The translations under genes and the position numbers were made by a program. The notes below the pieces were generated by a model. That model did no database searches, had not been told where the DNA came from, and saw nothing but the letters and a program-made list of their open reading frames with translations. Below, piece after piece: positions 47,699-56,604 of a stretch of 64,000 bases of DNA (position 1 is its first letter; the number at the start of each line of letters is the position of its first letter). Origin of the DNA: Peteryoungia aggregata LMG 23059 (GTDB lineage Bacteria > Pseudomonadota > Alphaproteobacteria > Rhizobiales > Rhizobiaceae); the NCBI RefSeq assembly GCF_030814435.1, contig NZ_JAUSUW010000005.1, positions 310,001 to 374,000 on the forward strand, written 5' to 3'.

Positions 47699-48745
47699 AT
47701 GGCGCCTCGCAAGCCAGCAGCTGCGAACGGTCGGAAGTCTTCCGCCAAGTCGGCCGGCAAGGAATTCACCGGAAAAAACGCACCCGAATTCGGAGCAGAT
47801 GAAGAGCTTCACGCATACCGTGAAATGCTTCTGATCCGCCGTTTCGAAGAGAAGGCCGGCCAGCTTTACGGCATGGGCTTCATCGGGGGCTTCTGTCACC
47901 TGTATATCGGCCAGGAAGCTGTGGTCGTCGGCATGCAGATGGCGCAGAAAGAGGGTGATCAGGTCATCACCGCCTATCGCGACCACGGACATATGCTCGC
48001 AGCGGGCTTGAGCGCTCGCGGCGTCATGGCCGAGCTCACGGGTCGCCGCAGCGGCCTGTCGAAGGGCAAGGGCGGCTCCATGCACATGTTCTCGAAAGAG
48101 AAGCATTTCTATGGTGGCCACGGCATCGTCGGCGCGCAGGTTTCGCTCGGAACCGGCCTCGCCTTCGCCAACAAGTATCGCGGCAACGACAATGTCTCTG
48201 TCGCCTATTTCGGCGACGGCGCGGCCAACCAGGGCCAGGTCTACGAGAGCTTCAACATGGCTGCTCTTTGGCAGCTGCCGATCATCTACATCGTTGAGAA
48301 CAACCGTTACGCCATGGGCACCTCGACGGCCCGCGCCACGGCCCAGTCCAACTACTCCCTGCGTGGCTCCGGCTTCGGCATCCCCGGCGTCCAGGTCGAC
48401 GGCATGGATGTGCGCGCGGTGAAGGCAGCCGCCGATGAGGCGCTCGAGCATTGCCGTTCCGGCAAGGGTCCGATCATTCTTGAAATGCTGACCTATCGCT
48501 ATCGCGGCCACTCTATGTCCGACCCGGCGAAGTATCGCTCCAAGGAAGAAGTGCAGAAGATGCGGTCGGAGCAGGATCCGATCGAACAGGTCAAGGCCCG
48601 TCTCCTCGAGAATGGCTGGGCCTCAGAAGACCAGCTCAAGGCGATCGACAAGGATGTGCGTGACATTGTCGCGGACAGTGCCGATTTCGCCCAGGCCGAT
48701 CCGGAGCCGGATGTTTCCGAGCTCTACACCGACATTCTTCTGTAA
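47699..48745 (+). CDS. pdhA: Pyruvate dehydrogenase E1 component alpha subunit
   Basis: PdhA with PdhB forms the thiamine-diphosphate-dependent E1 that decarboxylates pyruvate. The 348-residue protein has a basic, disordered N-terminus (about 1-35), the RFEEKAGQLYGMGFIGGF region and the ThDP motif from GDGAANQGQ to NNRYAMGT, then RYRGHSMSDP. A strong GGGAGGG site precedes the ATG. It opens a pdhA-pdhB-pdhC operon with gaps of 15 and 12 bp. Confidence 0.97.
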   Translation: MAPRKPAAANGRKSSAKSAGKEFTGKNAPEFGADEELHAYREMLLIRRFEEKAGQLYGMGFIGGFCHLYIGQEAVVVGMQMAQKEGDQVITAYRDHGHMLAAGLSARGVMAELTGRRSGLSKGKGGSMHMFSKEKHFYGGHGIVGAQVSLGTGLAFANKYRGNDNVSVAYFGDGAANQGQVYESFNMAALWQLPIIYIVENNRYAMGTSTARATAQSNYSLRGSGFGIPGVQVDGMDVRAVKAAADEALEHCRSGKGPIILEMLTYRYRGHSMSDPAKYRSKEEVQKMRSEQDPIEQVKARLLENGWASEDQLKAIDKDVRDIVADSADFAQADPEPDVSELYTDILL

Positions 48746-48760
48746 TCGGGGAGGGAACCC

Positions 48761-50137
48761 ATGCCGATCGAAATTTTGATGCCCGCCCTTTCTCCGACAA
48801 TGGAAGAAGGCACGCTTTCCAAGTGGATCAAGCAGGAAGGCGACACCGTAAAGTCTGGCGACGTGATCGCCGAGATCGAGACCGACAAGGCGACCATGGA
48901 AGTGGAAGCCGTCGATGAAGGCGTGCTCGGCAAGCTGCTGATCGCCGCCGGCACCGAAAACGTCAAGGTCAATACGCCGATCGCCGTTCTCCTGCAGGAT
49001 GGTGAAAGCGCTGATGCTGCCCCCGCTCCGAAGGCAGCGCCTGCTGCCGCCGAGCCGGTATCCGCACCAGCGGCTGCAGCGCCCGCTGCTGCTGCCGTTC
49101 CGGCCGCTCCGAAGGTGGAAGTGGCTAGCGATCCGGACGTTCCGGCCGGCACCGAAATGGTGACGATGACGGTGCGTGAAGCGCTGCGCGAAGCCATGGC
49201 CGAGGAAATGCGCGCCAATCCTGACGTCTTCATCATGGGTGAAGAAGTCGCCGAATATCAGGGCGCCTACAAGATTACGCAGGGGCTTCTGCAGGAATTC
49301 GGCGCCAAGCGTGTCGTCGATACCCCGATCACCGAGCATGGCTTTGCCGGCCTCGGCGTTGGTGCTGCAATGGCCGGCCTGAAGCCGATCGTCGAATTCA
49401 TGACCTTCAACTTCGCCATGCAGGCGATCGACCACATCATCAACTCGGCTGCCAAGACGCTCTACATGTCCGGCGGCCAGATGGGTGCGCCGATCGTCTT
49501 CCGTGGCCCGAACGGTGCAGCTGCCCGCGTTGGCGCCCAGCACAGCCAGGACTATGCCGCCTGGTACAGCCAGATCCCGGGCCTGAAGGTCGTGATGCCC
49601 TACACGGCAGCCGACGCCAAGGGCCTGCTGAAGGCTGCCATCCGCGATCCGAACCCGGTCATCTTCCTGGAAAACGAAATCCTCTACGGTCACTCCTTCG
49701 AAGTGCCGAAGATGGATGACTTTGTCCTGCCGATCGGCAAGGCGCGTATCCACAAGACCGGCAAGGACGCGACCATCGTTTCCTTCGGTATCGGCATGAC
49801 CTATTCGGTCAAGGCCGTCGAGGAACTGGCGAAGGAAGGCATCGACGTCGAACTGATCGACCTCAGAACCATCCGTCCGATGGATCTGCCGACCGTCATC
49901 GAATCCGTCAAGAAGACCGGCCGCCTTGTCACCGTCGAGGAAGGCTATCCGCAGTCCTCCGTCGGCACCGAAATTGCGACCCGCGTCATGCAGCAGGCCT
50001 TCGACTATCTGGATGCGCCGATCCTGACGATCGCCGGCAAGGATGTGCCGATGCCGTATGCGGCCAATCTTGAAAAGCTGGCACTGCCGAGCGTTGCCGA
50101 AGTCGTTCAGGCCGTCAAAACCGTCTGCTACAAGTAA
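48761..50137 (+). CDS. pdhB: Pyruvate dehydrogenase E1 component beta subunit with N-terminal lipoyl domain
   Basis: The 458-residue protein carries a lipoyl domain (about 1-80, with the lipoylated Lys in [11 protein letters not shown]), an Ala/Pro linker (about 85-125) and the transketolase-like E1 beta core (about 140-455: [28 protein letters not shown]). A lipoyl domain on E1 beta is a known rhizobial and alphaproteobacterial peculiarity. Its codons in this domain are nearly identical to those in pdhC over 66 bp. Confidence 0.97.
   Translation: MPIEILMPALSPTMEEGTLSKWIKQEGDTVKSGDVIAEIETDKATMEVEAVDEGVLGKLLIAAGTENVKVNTPIAVLLQDGESADAAPAPKAAPAAAEPVSAPAAAAPAAAAVPAAPKVEVASDPDVPAGTEMVTMTVREALREAMAEEMRANPDVFIMGEEVAEYQGAYKITQGLLQEFGAKRVVDTPITEHGFAGLGVGAAMAGLKPIVEFMTFNFAMQAIDHIINSAAKTLYMSGGQMGAPIVFRGPNGAAARVGAQHSQDYAAWYSQIPGLKVVMPYTAADAKGLLKAAIRDPNPVIFLENEILYGHSFEVPKMDDFVLPIGKARIHKTGKDATIVSFGIGMTYSVKAVEELAKEGIDVELIDLRTIRPMDLPTVIESVKKTGRLVTVEEGYPQSSVGTEIATRVMQQAFDYLDAPILTIAGKDVPMPYAANLEKLALPSVAEVVQAVKTVCYK
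48857..48922 (+). repeat. 66-bp lipoyl-domain direct repeat, copy in pdhB
   Basis: Starts GGCGACGTGATCGCC and ends CCGTCGATGAAGGC. It agrees with the copy at 50246-50311 in 64 of 66 positions by my alignment, with differences only at synonymous sites. Confidence 0.9.
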
Positions 50138-50149
50138 GGGGGCAAGGTC

Positions 50150-51493
50150 ATGCCGATCAATATCACCATGCCGGCCCTGTCTCCGACGATGGAAGAGGGC
50201 AATCTGGCCAAGTGGCTGGTCAAGGAAGGCGACAAGGTCAAGTCCGGCGACGTGATCGCCGAGATCGAGACCGACAAGGCAACCATGGAAGTGGAAGCCG
50301 TCGATGAGGGCATCATCGCAAAGATCGTCGTTCCCGCCGGCACCGAAGCCGTGAAGGTCAACGCACTGATCGCGATCCTCGCCGAGGAAGGCGAGGACGT
50401 GGCTGCCGCCGCCGCAGGTGGCGGATCGTCTGCACCGAAGGCCGAGGCTGCACCGGCGCCCAAGGCAGAAGCAGCACCTGCGCCTGCCGCGGCACCAGCT
50501 GCAGCGCCGGCCCCTGCAGCAGCGTCGGCTGCTCCGGCAGCGTCGAGCGGGGAGCGGGTCTTTGCCTCGCCGCTCGCTCGTCGCCTTGCCAAGGAAGCCG
50601 GTCTCGACCTGAAAGCTGTGTCGGGCTCCGGTCCGAAGGGCCGCGTCGTCAAGAGCGACGTCGAAAAGGCCGTCAGCACCGGTGGTGCAAAGGCTGCACC
50701 GGCTCCATCAGCAGCTGCATCGAGCGCAGCTCCTGCACCGGTTCTCGCCAAGGGTGCGTCGGAAGAAGCCGTTCTCAAGAACTTCGCCGAAGGCTCCTAC
50801 GAGCTCGTGCCGCATGACGGCATGCGCAAGACGATCGCCAAGCGCCTGCAGGAATCCAAGCAGACCATTCCGCATTTCTACGTCTCCGTGGATTGCGAAC
50901 TGGATGCCCTGATGGCGCTTCGTGCCCAGCTGAATGCCGCTGCCCCCGAAAAGGACGGCAAGCCGGCCTACAAGCTCTCGGTCAACGACATGGTGATCAA
51001 GGCCCTGGCCCTCGCTCTGCGTGACGTGCCGGATGCCAACGTCTCCTGGACCGACACCAACATGGTCAAGCACAAGCATGCTGATGTCGGTGTGGCGGTC
51101 TCGATCCCCGGCGGCCTGATCACCCCGATCATCCGCAAGGCCGAGGAAAAGAGCCTGTCCACCATCTCCAACGAGATGAAGGACCTCGGCAAGCGCGCCA
51201 AGGACCGCAAGTTGAAGCCCGAAGAATACCAGGGCGGCACGACTGCCGTGTCCAACATGGGCATGATGGGCGTGAAGAGCTTCTCTGCCGTGGTTAACCC
51301 GCCGCATGCAACGATCCTCGCGGTCGGCGCCGGCGAAGAGCGGGTTGTGGTCAAGAAGGGCGAGATGAAGGTAGCGAACGTTATGACCGTGACGCTCTCG
51401 ACCGACCATCGCTGCGTCGATGGCGCGCTCGGTGCCGAACTGCTCGGTGCCTTCAAGCGCTACATCGAAAATCCGATGGGCATGCTGGTCTGA
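50150..51493 (+). CDS. pdhC: Pyruvate dehydrogenase E2, dihydrolipoamide acetyltransferase
   Basis: E2 is the core of the complex and transfers the acetyl group to CoA. The 447-residue protein has a lipoyl domain (about 1-80), an Ala/Pro/Lys linker with PAPKAEA repeats, the peripheral subunit-binding domain (about 139-175, [15 protein letters not shown]) and the catalytic domain (about 215-447) with the active-site motif [14 protein letters not shown]. It lies 12 bp after pdhB and 16 bp before the SGNH hydrolase gene. Confidence 0.97.
   Translation: MPINITMPALSPTMEEGNLAKWLVKEGDKVKSGDVIAEIETDKATMEVEAVDEGIIAKIVVPAGTEAVKVNALIAILAEEGEDVAAAAAGGGSSAPKAEAAPAPKAEAAPAPAAAPAAAPAPAAASAAPAASSGERVFASPLARRLAKEAGLDLKAVSGSGPKGRVVKSDVEKAVSTGGAKAAPAPSAAASSAAPAPVLAKGASEEAVLKNFAEGSYELVPHDGMRKTIAKRLQESKQTIPHFYVSVDCELDALMALRAQLNAAAPEKDGKPAYKLSVNDMVIKALALALRDVPDANVSWTDTNMVKHKHADVGVAVSIPGGLITPIIRKAEEKSLSTISNEMKDLGKRAKDRKLKPEEYQGGTTAVSNMGMMGVKSFSAVVNPPHATILAVGAGEERVVVKKGEMKVANVMTVTLSTDHRCVDGALGAELLGAFKRYIENPMGMLV
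50246..50311 (+). repeat. 66-bp lipoyl-domain direct repeat, copy in pdhC
   Basis: Partner of 48857-48922, in the same orientation 1389 bp away. The flanking parts of the two lipoyl domains are clearly more diverged. Confidence 0.9.
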
Positions 51494-51509
51494 TCCGGGG
51501 AGCGGTGCC

Positions 51510-52148
51510 ATGAAGACCGTTCTCGCCTACGGCGACAGCCTGACATGGGGATACGACCCGGTAAACTTGGGTCGGCATGTCCACGAGGACCGCTGGACGA
51601 GCGTCTTGCAGAAGGCACTCGGCCATGGGGTCAGGGTGATTGCCGAAGGCCTGAACGGCCGCACCACCGCCTATGACGACCATCTGGGTGACTGCGAGCG
51701 CAACGGCGTGAAGCTGCTGCCGACGATCCTGGCGACACACAAGCCGATTGATCTCGTGATCATCATGCTGGGGACCAATGACCTCAAGCGCGGGATCCAG
51801 GGAACGGCGATCGGCGCGACCAGCGGCGTCAAGCGGCTGGTCAAGCTCGTCCAGAAGCATGACTGGGGTTTCGAGTTCGAGGAGCCCGAGATCCTGATCG
51901 TCGCACCGCCCGCGATCCGTGAGACGGCCAATTCGGTGTTCGGCGCCATGTTCAACCACTCGGTGGAAGAAGGCGCCATGCTTGCCAGCATGTACCGCGA
52001 TGCGGCAGACGAATCGGGATGCGCCTTCTTCGACGCGGGATCGGTCGCAGAGACCACGCCGCTCGACGGCATCCATCTCGATGCGGAAAACACCCGTGCG
52101 ATCGGTCGCGGTCTTGAGCCTGTCGTCCGCATGATGCTTGGACTTTGA
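51510..52148 (+). CDS. SGNH/GDSL-family hydrolase
   Basis: The 212-residue protein begins MKTVLAYGDSLTWGYDP, the GDS block with Ser10 as nucleophile. The GTND block follows (MLGTNDLKRG), and DGIHLDAEN near the C-terminus supplies the Asp/His pair. Relatives are arylesterases or acyl-CoA thioesterases. No signal peptide is present, so it is cytoplasmic. Co-transcription with pdhABC (16-bp gap) makes a role near acyl-CoA or acyl-lipoyl metabolism conceivable but unproven. Confidence 0.9.
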   Translation: MKTVLAYGDSLTWGYDPVNLGRHVHEDRWTSVLQKALGHGVRVIAEGLNGRTTAYDDHLGDCERNGVKLLPTILATHKPIDLVIIMLGTNDLKRGIQGTAIGATSGVKRLVKLVQKHDWGFEFEEPEILIVAPPAIRETANSVFGAMFNHSVEEGAMLASMYRDAADESGCAFFDAGSVAETTPLDGIHLDAENTRAIGRGLEPVVRMMLGL

Positions 52149-52184
52149 AGAAAGACCGCATCCTGCATCCTCTGGCAGGGCGCG

Positions 52185-52198
52185 TTGATCAAAATCAA
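52185..52198 (+). promoter_or_regulatory. FNR/FixK-type anaerobox
   Basis: TTGATCAAAATCAA matches the consensus TTGAT-N4-ATCAA exactly. A -10-like TCTAAC (52218-52223) would place the transcription start about 40 bp downstream of the box centre, the class II activator spacing. The target is the DUF465 gene at 52258, perhaps with lpdA. Rhizobia use FnrN and FixK proteins at such sites under low oxygen. Confidence 0.75.
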
Positions 52199-52257
52199 GG
52201 AGGTCTTGTGCGCTGCGTCTAACCTGAGCCCATCAACCCGCAAGAGGAGATGGGATC

Positions 52258-52524
52258 ATGTCGAACACACCGCACGAACTGGCAGTGGAATTCCCGGAAC
52301 ACGTCGCGCTGATGCGTCATCTGAAGGAAACGGATGGTCACTTTGCGAGATTGTTCGAAGCCTATCATGAGGTGAACCGGGCCATCCACCGCGCCGAAAC
52401 CGATGTCGAGCCTGCAGACGACTTCCACATCGTGGAAATGCGCAAGAAGCGGATGCAGCTCAAGGATGAAATCTACGGGATGCTGGTTCATCACGAACCG
52501 GAAGCCGAGAAGCCTGCAGTCTGA
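52258..52524 (+). CDS. DUF465 (YdcH family) small helical protein
   Basis: The 88-residue acidic protein is a helical hairpin: helix 1 about 17-48 (RHLKETDGHFARLFEAYHEV) and helix 2 about 58-80 (MRKKRMQLKDEIYGML), the DUF465 pattern. The family has no established function. AGAGGAG precedes the ATG. A consensus FNR/FixK box lies 60 bp upstream and lpdA starts 75 bp downstream. Microaerobic expression is inferred. Confidence 0.88.
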   Translation: MSNTPHELAVEFPEHVALMRHLKETDGHFARLFEAYHEVNRAIHRAETDVEPADDFHIVEMRKKRMQLKDEIYGMLVHHEPEAEKPAV

Positions 52525-52599
52525 GGTTCTCGCTTCCAGTCCCGAACCGGGCCTCCGCTTGAGCGGGGGCTCGCAAGAAACCGAGGAGTGGAAGCGCCC

Positions 52600-54045
52600 A
52601 TGTCGAATGCTTACGACGTCATCATCATCGGCTCCGGCCCCGGCGGTTACGTCACCGCCATCCGTGCGGCCCAGCTCGGCCTGAAGACCGCGATCGTCGA
52701 ACGCGAGCACCTGGGCGGCATCTGCCTGAACTGGGGCTGCATCCCGACCAAGGCGCTGCTGCGCTCAGCCGAGATCCTCGATCACGCCAACCACGCCAAG
52801 GCTTACGGCCTGACGCTGAATGGCACGATGACCGCCGACGTCAAGGAAGTCGTCGCCCGTTCGCGTGGCGTGTCTGCCCGCCTCAATGGCGGCATCGGCT
52901 TCCTGATGAAGAAGAACAAGATCGACGTCATCTGGGGCGAGGCCAAGCTTTCGAAGCCCGGCGAAGTAGTCGTCGGCAAGATGACCAAGCCCGTTGTCGA
53001 GCCGCAGAACCCGGTTCCGAAGGGCGTGCTGGGCGAGGGCACCTATACCGCCAAGCACATCATTGTGGCCACCGGCGCCCGTCCGCGCGCACTGCCCGGC
53101 ATCGAGCCGGATGGCAAGCTGATCTGGACCTATTTCGAAGCGATGAAACCTGATTTCATGCCGAAGTCGCTGGTCGTGATGGGGTCGGGCGCCATCGGCA
53201 TCGAATTCGCCTCCTTCTATCGCTCAATGGGCGTCGACGTGACTGTTGTCGAGCTGATGGCCAACATCATGCCGGTCGAAGACGTGGAAATCTCCACCTT
53301 CGCCCGCAAGCAGCTGGAAAAGCGCGGCATCAAGATCATCACCGAAGCCAAGGTGTCGAAGGTCGAAAAGGGTGCAAACTCCATCACCGCCCATATCGAG
53401 ACCAAGGATGGCAAGGTCCAGACGATCACGGCTGACCGCCTGATCTCCGCCGTTGGCGTCCAGGGCAATATCGAGAACCTCGGCCTCGAAACGCTCGGCG
53501 TCAAGACCGATCGCGGCTGCATCGTCATCGACGGCTACGGCAAGACCAATGTGCCGGGCCTCTATGCGATCGGCGATGTCGCCGGCCCGCCAATGCTGGC
53601 CCACAAGGCTGAGCATGAGGGCGTCATCTGCATCGAGAAGATCGCCGGTGTTCCGGGCGTGCATCCGATGGACAAGGCCAAGATCCCGGGCTGCACCTAT
53701 TGCAACCCGCAGGTCGCCTCTGTCGGTCTGACGGAAGCCAAGGCGAAAGAACAGGGCCGCGACATTCGCGTCGGCCGCTACTCCTTCGCCGCCAACGGCA
53801 AGGCGATCGCGCTTGGCGAAGACCAGGGCATGATCAAGACGATCTTCGACAAGAAGACCGGCGAACTGATCGGCGCCCATATGGTCGGTGCGGAAGTGAC
53901 AGAGCTCATCCAGGGCTTTGTCGTCGCGATGAACCTGGAGACGACGGAAGAAGAGCTGATGCACACGATCTTCCCGCATCCGACCCTGTCGGAAATGATG
54001 AAGGAAAGCGTGCTGGACGCCTATGGCCGTGTCTTGAACGCCTGA
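52600..54045 (+). CDS. lpdA: Dihydrolipoamide dehydrogenase (E3)
   Basis: E3 reoxidises dihydrolipoyl groups of PDH with NAD. The 481-residue flavoprotein has the FAD site IIIGSGPGGYVTAI (about 8-21), the redox disulfide GGICLNWGCIPTKALL (about 39-54), the NAD fold VVMGSGAIGIEFASFY and a C-terminal HPTLSEMMKE with the catalytic His. The ATG at 52600 is preferred over the in-frame GTG at 52588. A hairpin (GCCTCCGC/GCGGGGGC, 52551-52570) sits in its leader. Confidence 0.97.
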   Translation: MSNAYDVIIIGSGPGGYVTAIRAAQLGLKTAIVEREHLGGICLNWGCIPTKALLRSAEILDHANHAKAYGLTLNGTMTADVKEVVARSRGVSARLNGGIGFLMKKNKIDVIWGEAKLSKPGEVVVGKMTKPVVEPQNPVPKGVLGEGTYTAKHIIVATGARPRALPGIEPDGKLIWTYFEAMKPDFMPKSLVVMGSGAIGIEFASFYRSMGVDVTVVELMANIMPVEDVEISTFARKQLEKRGIKIITEAKVSKVEKGANSITAHIETKDGKVQTITADRLISAVGVQGNIENLGLETLGVKTDRGCIVIDGYGKTNVPGLYAIGDVAGPPMLAHKAEHEGVICIEKIAGVPGVHPMDKAKIPGCTYCNPQVASVGLTEAKAKEQGRDIRVGRYSFAANGKAIALGEDQGMIKTIFDKKTGELIGAHMVGAEVTELIQGFVVAMNLETTEEELMHTIFPHPTLSEMMKESVLDAYGRVLNA

Positions 54046-54069
54046 CATCCGGTTGTGAGATGAGCTCTT

Positions 54070-54087
54070 GCCGCCTATATAGGCGGC
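54070..54087. promoter_or_regulatory. 18-bp perfect palindrome between lpdA and the next gene
   Basis: GCCGCCTATATAGGCGGC is self-complementary over all 18 bases. It lies 25 bp after lpdA and 27 bp before the small membrane protein gene, and CTTG precedes it. It could be a repressor site over a promoter or the base of a hairpin. No T-run follows, so it is not a classical terminator. Confidence 0.5.
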
Positions 54088-54113
54088 GGGAGTCCTACCC
54101 GAAGGAGTGTTTA

Positions 54114-54365
54114 ATGGGTTTCGAGATTGGCTGGTTCATGACGATCATCGTCGGCGGTATTGCCGGCTGGTTGGCTGGAAAGCTCATGGATATGCGCTTT
54201 GGCGTGTTCATGAACATTGTCATCGGGATTGTGGGTGCAGCCGTCGCGGCAGCCATCTTCCGGCGCCTCGGTATCTTCGTCGAGGGTGATACGCTCGGCT
54301 ATCTGATCACCAGTTTCGTTGGCGCGAGCCTTCTTCTCTTCATTGCCAAGCTCGTTCGGCGATAA
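54114..54365 (+). CDS. GlsB/YeaQ/YmgE family small membrane protein
   Basis: The 83-residue protein has three predicted membrane helices with glycine zippers (IIVGGIAGWLAGKLM, FMNIVIGIVGAAVAAAIF, YLITSFVGASLLLFIAKLV), the Transgly_assoc pattern. Members are linked to stress responses, with no defined activity. GAAGGAG lies about 6 nt before the ATG at 54114. The longer frame that reads through the lpdA end is not coding. Confidence 0.88.
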   Translation: MGFEIGWFMTIIVGGIAGWLAGKLMDMRFGVFMNIVIGIVGAAVAAAIFRRLGIFVEGDTLGYLITSFVGASLLLFIAKLVRR

Positions 54366-54407
54366 ACATCAATTAGGCCGCGCCAGCGGCGGGACAGGGT
54401 TTTGACC

Positions 54408-55400
54408 ATGGTCACCATTCTCGACAGGACCAATCTTCCGACTGCGCCGCCGTTAGCGCCCGCAGAAGAAAAGCGTGCCCGCCATCCGGAAAAAGCCCAC
54501 AAGCCCGACACCGAAGTGCTGCGCAAGCCGGAATGGATCCGCGTCAAGGCACCCACATCCAAGGGGTATCACGAGACCCGCGAACTGGTTCGCTCCCACA
54601 AGCTGGTGACGGTCTGCGAAGAGGCGGGCTGCCCGAACATCGGCGAGTGCTGGGACAAGAAGCACGCGACCTTCATGATCATGGGCGAGATCTGTACCCG
54701 CGCCTGCGCCTTCTGCAATGTCGCGACCGGCAAGCCCAATGCGCTCGACAAGGAAGAGCCTGCAAACGTCGCCAAGGCGGTCCGCCAGATGGGCCTCTCC
54801 CACGTCGTCATCACGTCCGTTGACCGCGACGACCTCGCCGACGGTGGCGCCGAGCATTTCGAGAAGGTGATCTGGGCGATCCGCGAGGCCTCGCCTGAGA
54901 CGACGATCGAAATCCTCACGCCGGACTTCCTGAAGAAGCCCGGTGCGCTGGAGCGCGTCGTGGCTGCCAAGCCCGACGTCTTCAACCACAATATGGAAAC
55001 CGTTCCCGGCAACTATCTGACGGTCCGTCCTGGCGCGCGCTACTTCCACTCCGTCCGTCTTCTGCAGCGGGTGAAGGAACTCGACCCGACCATGTTCACC
55101 AAGTCGGGCATCATGGTCGGCCTTGGTGAAGAGCGCAACGAAGTCCTGCAGTTGATGGACGACCTGCGTTCCGCCGACGTCGATTTCCTGACGATTGGCC
55201 AGTATCTCCAGCCGACCCGCAAGCACCACAAGGTCGAGCGCTTCGTCACGCCGGAAGAGTTCAAATCCTACGAGGACATCGCCTATACCAAAGGCTTCCT
55301 GATGGTGTCCTCAAGCCCGCTGACCCGCTCGTCGCACCATGCCGGCGATGACTTTGCGCGGTTGAAGGCGGCGCGGGAAAAGCTGCTCGCTAAGGCCTGA
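54408..55400 (+). CDS. lipA: Lipoyl synthase LipA
   Basis: LipA inserts two sulfur atoms into octanoylated lipoyl domains. The 330-residue radical SAM enzyme shows both cluster motifs: auxiliary [12 protein letters not shown] (about 72-83) and radical [11 protein letters not shown] (about 98-105). The serine ligand lies in [12 protein letters not shown] near the C-terminus. It sits close to pdhA-pdhB-pdhC, whose E1 beta and E2 lipoyl domains are its substrates. The ATG at 54408 is used, and a TTG at 54402 is possible. Confidence 0.97.
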   Translation: MVTILDRTNLPTAPPLAPAEEKRARHPEKAHKPDTEVLRKPEWIRVKAPTSKGYHETRELVRSHKLVTVCEEAGCPNIGECWDKKHATFMIMGEICTRACAFCNVATGKPNALDKEEPANVAKAVRQMGLSHVVITSVDRDDLADGGAEHFEKVIWAIREASPETTIEILTPDFLKKPGALERVVAAKPDVFNHNMETVPGNYLTVRPGARYFHSVRLLQRVKELDPTMFTKSGIMVGLGEERNEVLQLMDDLRSADVDFLTIGQYLQPTRKHHKVERFVTPEEFKSYEDIAYTKGFLMVSSSPLTRSSHHAGDDFARLKAAREKLLAKA

Positions 55401-55404
55401 CCGA

Positions 55405-55698
55405 TTAGCCGAGATTGCCCGGCCAATCCTCGCGAGCGTTCGGGACTGCTATGATGAGCACGTCACCGCTGGGCTTGATGCTGTAGATCACCAGATGTGA
55501 TCCCGTGGGATGAACGCGCACAGGCGGCGTGATTTCTACACGTTCGCGCGCCATGCGAGGGTTCTCGGCAAGCAGAGTAAAAACGCGTTCGAGATGGATG
55601 TGGTAGGCTTCCGCCTGCGCCTCGCCGAACGTCTCAACACCGTGTCGATAGATCTTGCGGATATCCTCCGCTGCTCGACGGGTGAGCCGGTAGCTCAA
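55405..55698 (-). CDS. ParE/RelE-superfamily toxin
   Basis: The 97-residue basic protein starts MSYRLTRRAAEDIRKIYRHG and has the ParE-type core HIHLERVFTLLAENPRMARER and IYSIKPSGDVLIIAV. ParE toxins poison gyrase, while RelE cousins cut mRNA. The ParD-like partner and the sequence favour the ParE branch. Its start overlaps the antitoxin stop as ATGA. It converges on lipA with a 4-bp gap. Confidence 0.9.
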   Translation of the reverse strand: MSYRLTRRAAEDIRKIYRHGVETFGEAQAEAYHIHLERVFTLLAENPRMARERVEITPPVRVHPTGSHLVIYSIKPSGDVLIIAVPNAREDWPGNLG

Positions 55699-55940
55699 GC
55701 AGATCTGCTCCGCTTTTCCTTCAGGGAGTGGAGAATCTCCTGCATGCTTTCAGCGCTCTCGCCGCTGGCGATCCCCTCATCGACAATTGCCTGGATGCGG
55801 GCAACCTCTCTCTGGCGCTCTTGGTCCTGGCTGATAAGCTCCTGGATATAGGCCTCCTCGTTCGCGAACTGACCCTCCTGGGTCTGATCGTCGACGAACT
55901 GCTTCATCTTGTCGGGCAACCGAATGCTGAGCTTGGCCAT
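55695..55940 (-). CDS. ParD-like antitoxin (ribbon-helix-helix)
   Basis: The 81-residue protein has an N-terminal ribbon-helix-helix segment (AKLSIRLPDKMKQFVDDQ) for DNA binding and dimerisation, and an acidic C-terminal helix (REVARIQAIVDEGIASGES) that would wrap the toxin. The antitoxin-first order and 4-bp overlap are typical of type II pairs. The start at 55940 is chosen because the longer frame covers the promoter region. Autoregulation is expected for the family. Confidence 0.9.
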   Translation of the reverse strand: MAKLSIRLPDKMKQFVDDQTQEGQFANEEAYIQELISQDQERQREVARIQAIVDEGIASGESAESMQEILHSLKEKRSRSA

Positions 55941-56025
55941 ACATCTGTCTCCTGTATCCGGATGTTGCTCGCGTCCCACTAAAAAGTCAAAGCTTGGCAC
56001 ACTGAACAGAAGCGGGACGAATCGA

Positions 56026-56595
56026 GTGCGTAATCTTGCGATAGCTGAAGAAGCCGCGAAACTCCTGTGCGAAGCCCGCCGCATCATGGTGATCGGCTGC
56101 TCCGGCGGTGGCAAGTCCACCTTGTCTCGCAAGCTCGCCGCCGCGCTGGATCTCCCCAATCACTCTATGGATCGCGAAGTTTTCTGGCTTCCGAAATGGG
56201 TCGAGCGCCCCAGGGCCGAGCAAAGGGAGATACTCTCTGAGATCGCCAAAGCGGACAGATGGCTTCTCGACGGTACCAATCCTTCCAGTTTCGACATCCG
56301 CCTGCCGCGCACCGATCTGGTCATCTGGGTGCGGTTGCCGCGGTGGCGCTGCCTTCTTGGTGTGTACAAGAGAGCAAGCCAATACGTCGGACGCCATCGT
56401 CCGGACATGGCCGACGGCTGCGTCGAGCAATGGCCCGACCGCGAATTCCTCTCCTATATCTGGAACTTCGAACGCCGCTTCGCCCCACGCATTATCCAGG
56501 AAATCGATCGTCACGGCGCGTCCGTACCCGTGATAACCCTCAAATCCCACGGCGAAATGGCGCACCTGCTTGATCTCGCGGGGCTTCCTCATTAA
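56026..56595 (+). CDS. P-loop kinase-like protein (FlaR/adenylate-kinase-like)
   Basis: The 189-residue protein has a Walker A GCSGGGKSTLSRKLA (about 24-38), a catalytic-type DREVFW after the first lobe and an Arg-rich lid region. This matches the 'DNA topology modulation protein FlaR'-like adenylate kinase relatives, whose substrate is not settled. A GTG at 56026 begins the conserved part. The gene lies 10 bp before the Coq10-like gene and faces the toxin-antitoxin pair. Confidence 0.8.
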   Translation: MRNLAIAEEAAKLLCEARRIMVIGCSGGGKSTLSRKLAAALDLPNHSMDREVFWLPKWVERPRAEQREILSEIAKADRWLLDGTNPSSFDIRLPRTDLVIWVRLPRWRCLLGVYKRASQYVGRHRPDMADGCVEQWPDREFLSYIWNFERRFAPRIIQEIDRHGASVPVITLKSHGEMAHLLDLAGLPH

Positions 56596-56604
56596 GTCCC
56601 TGAT

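Noticed and set aside
53700-54113. Long frame reading through the end of lpdA into the small membrane protein gene
   Set aside because: The upstream part is a shadow of lpdA in another frame. The GAAGGAG site and family length fix the start at 54114.
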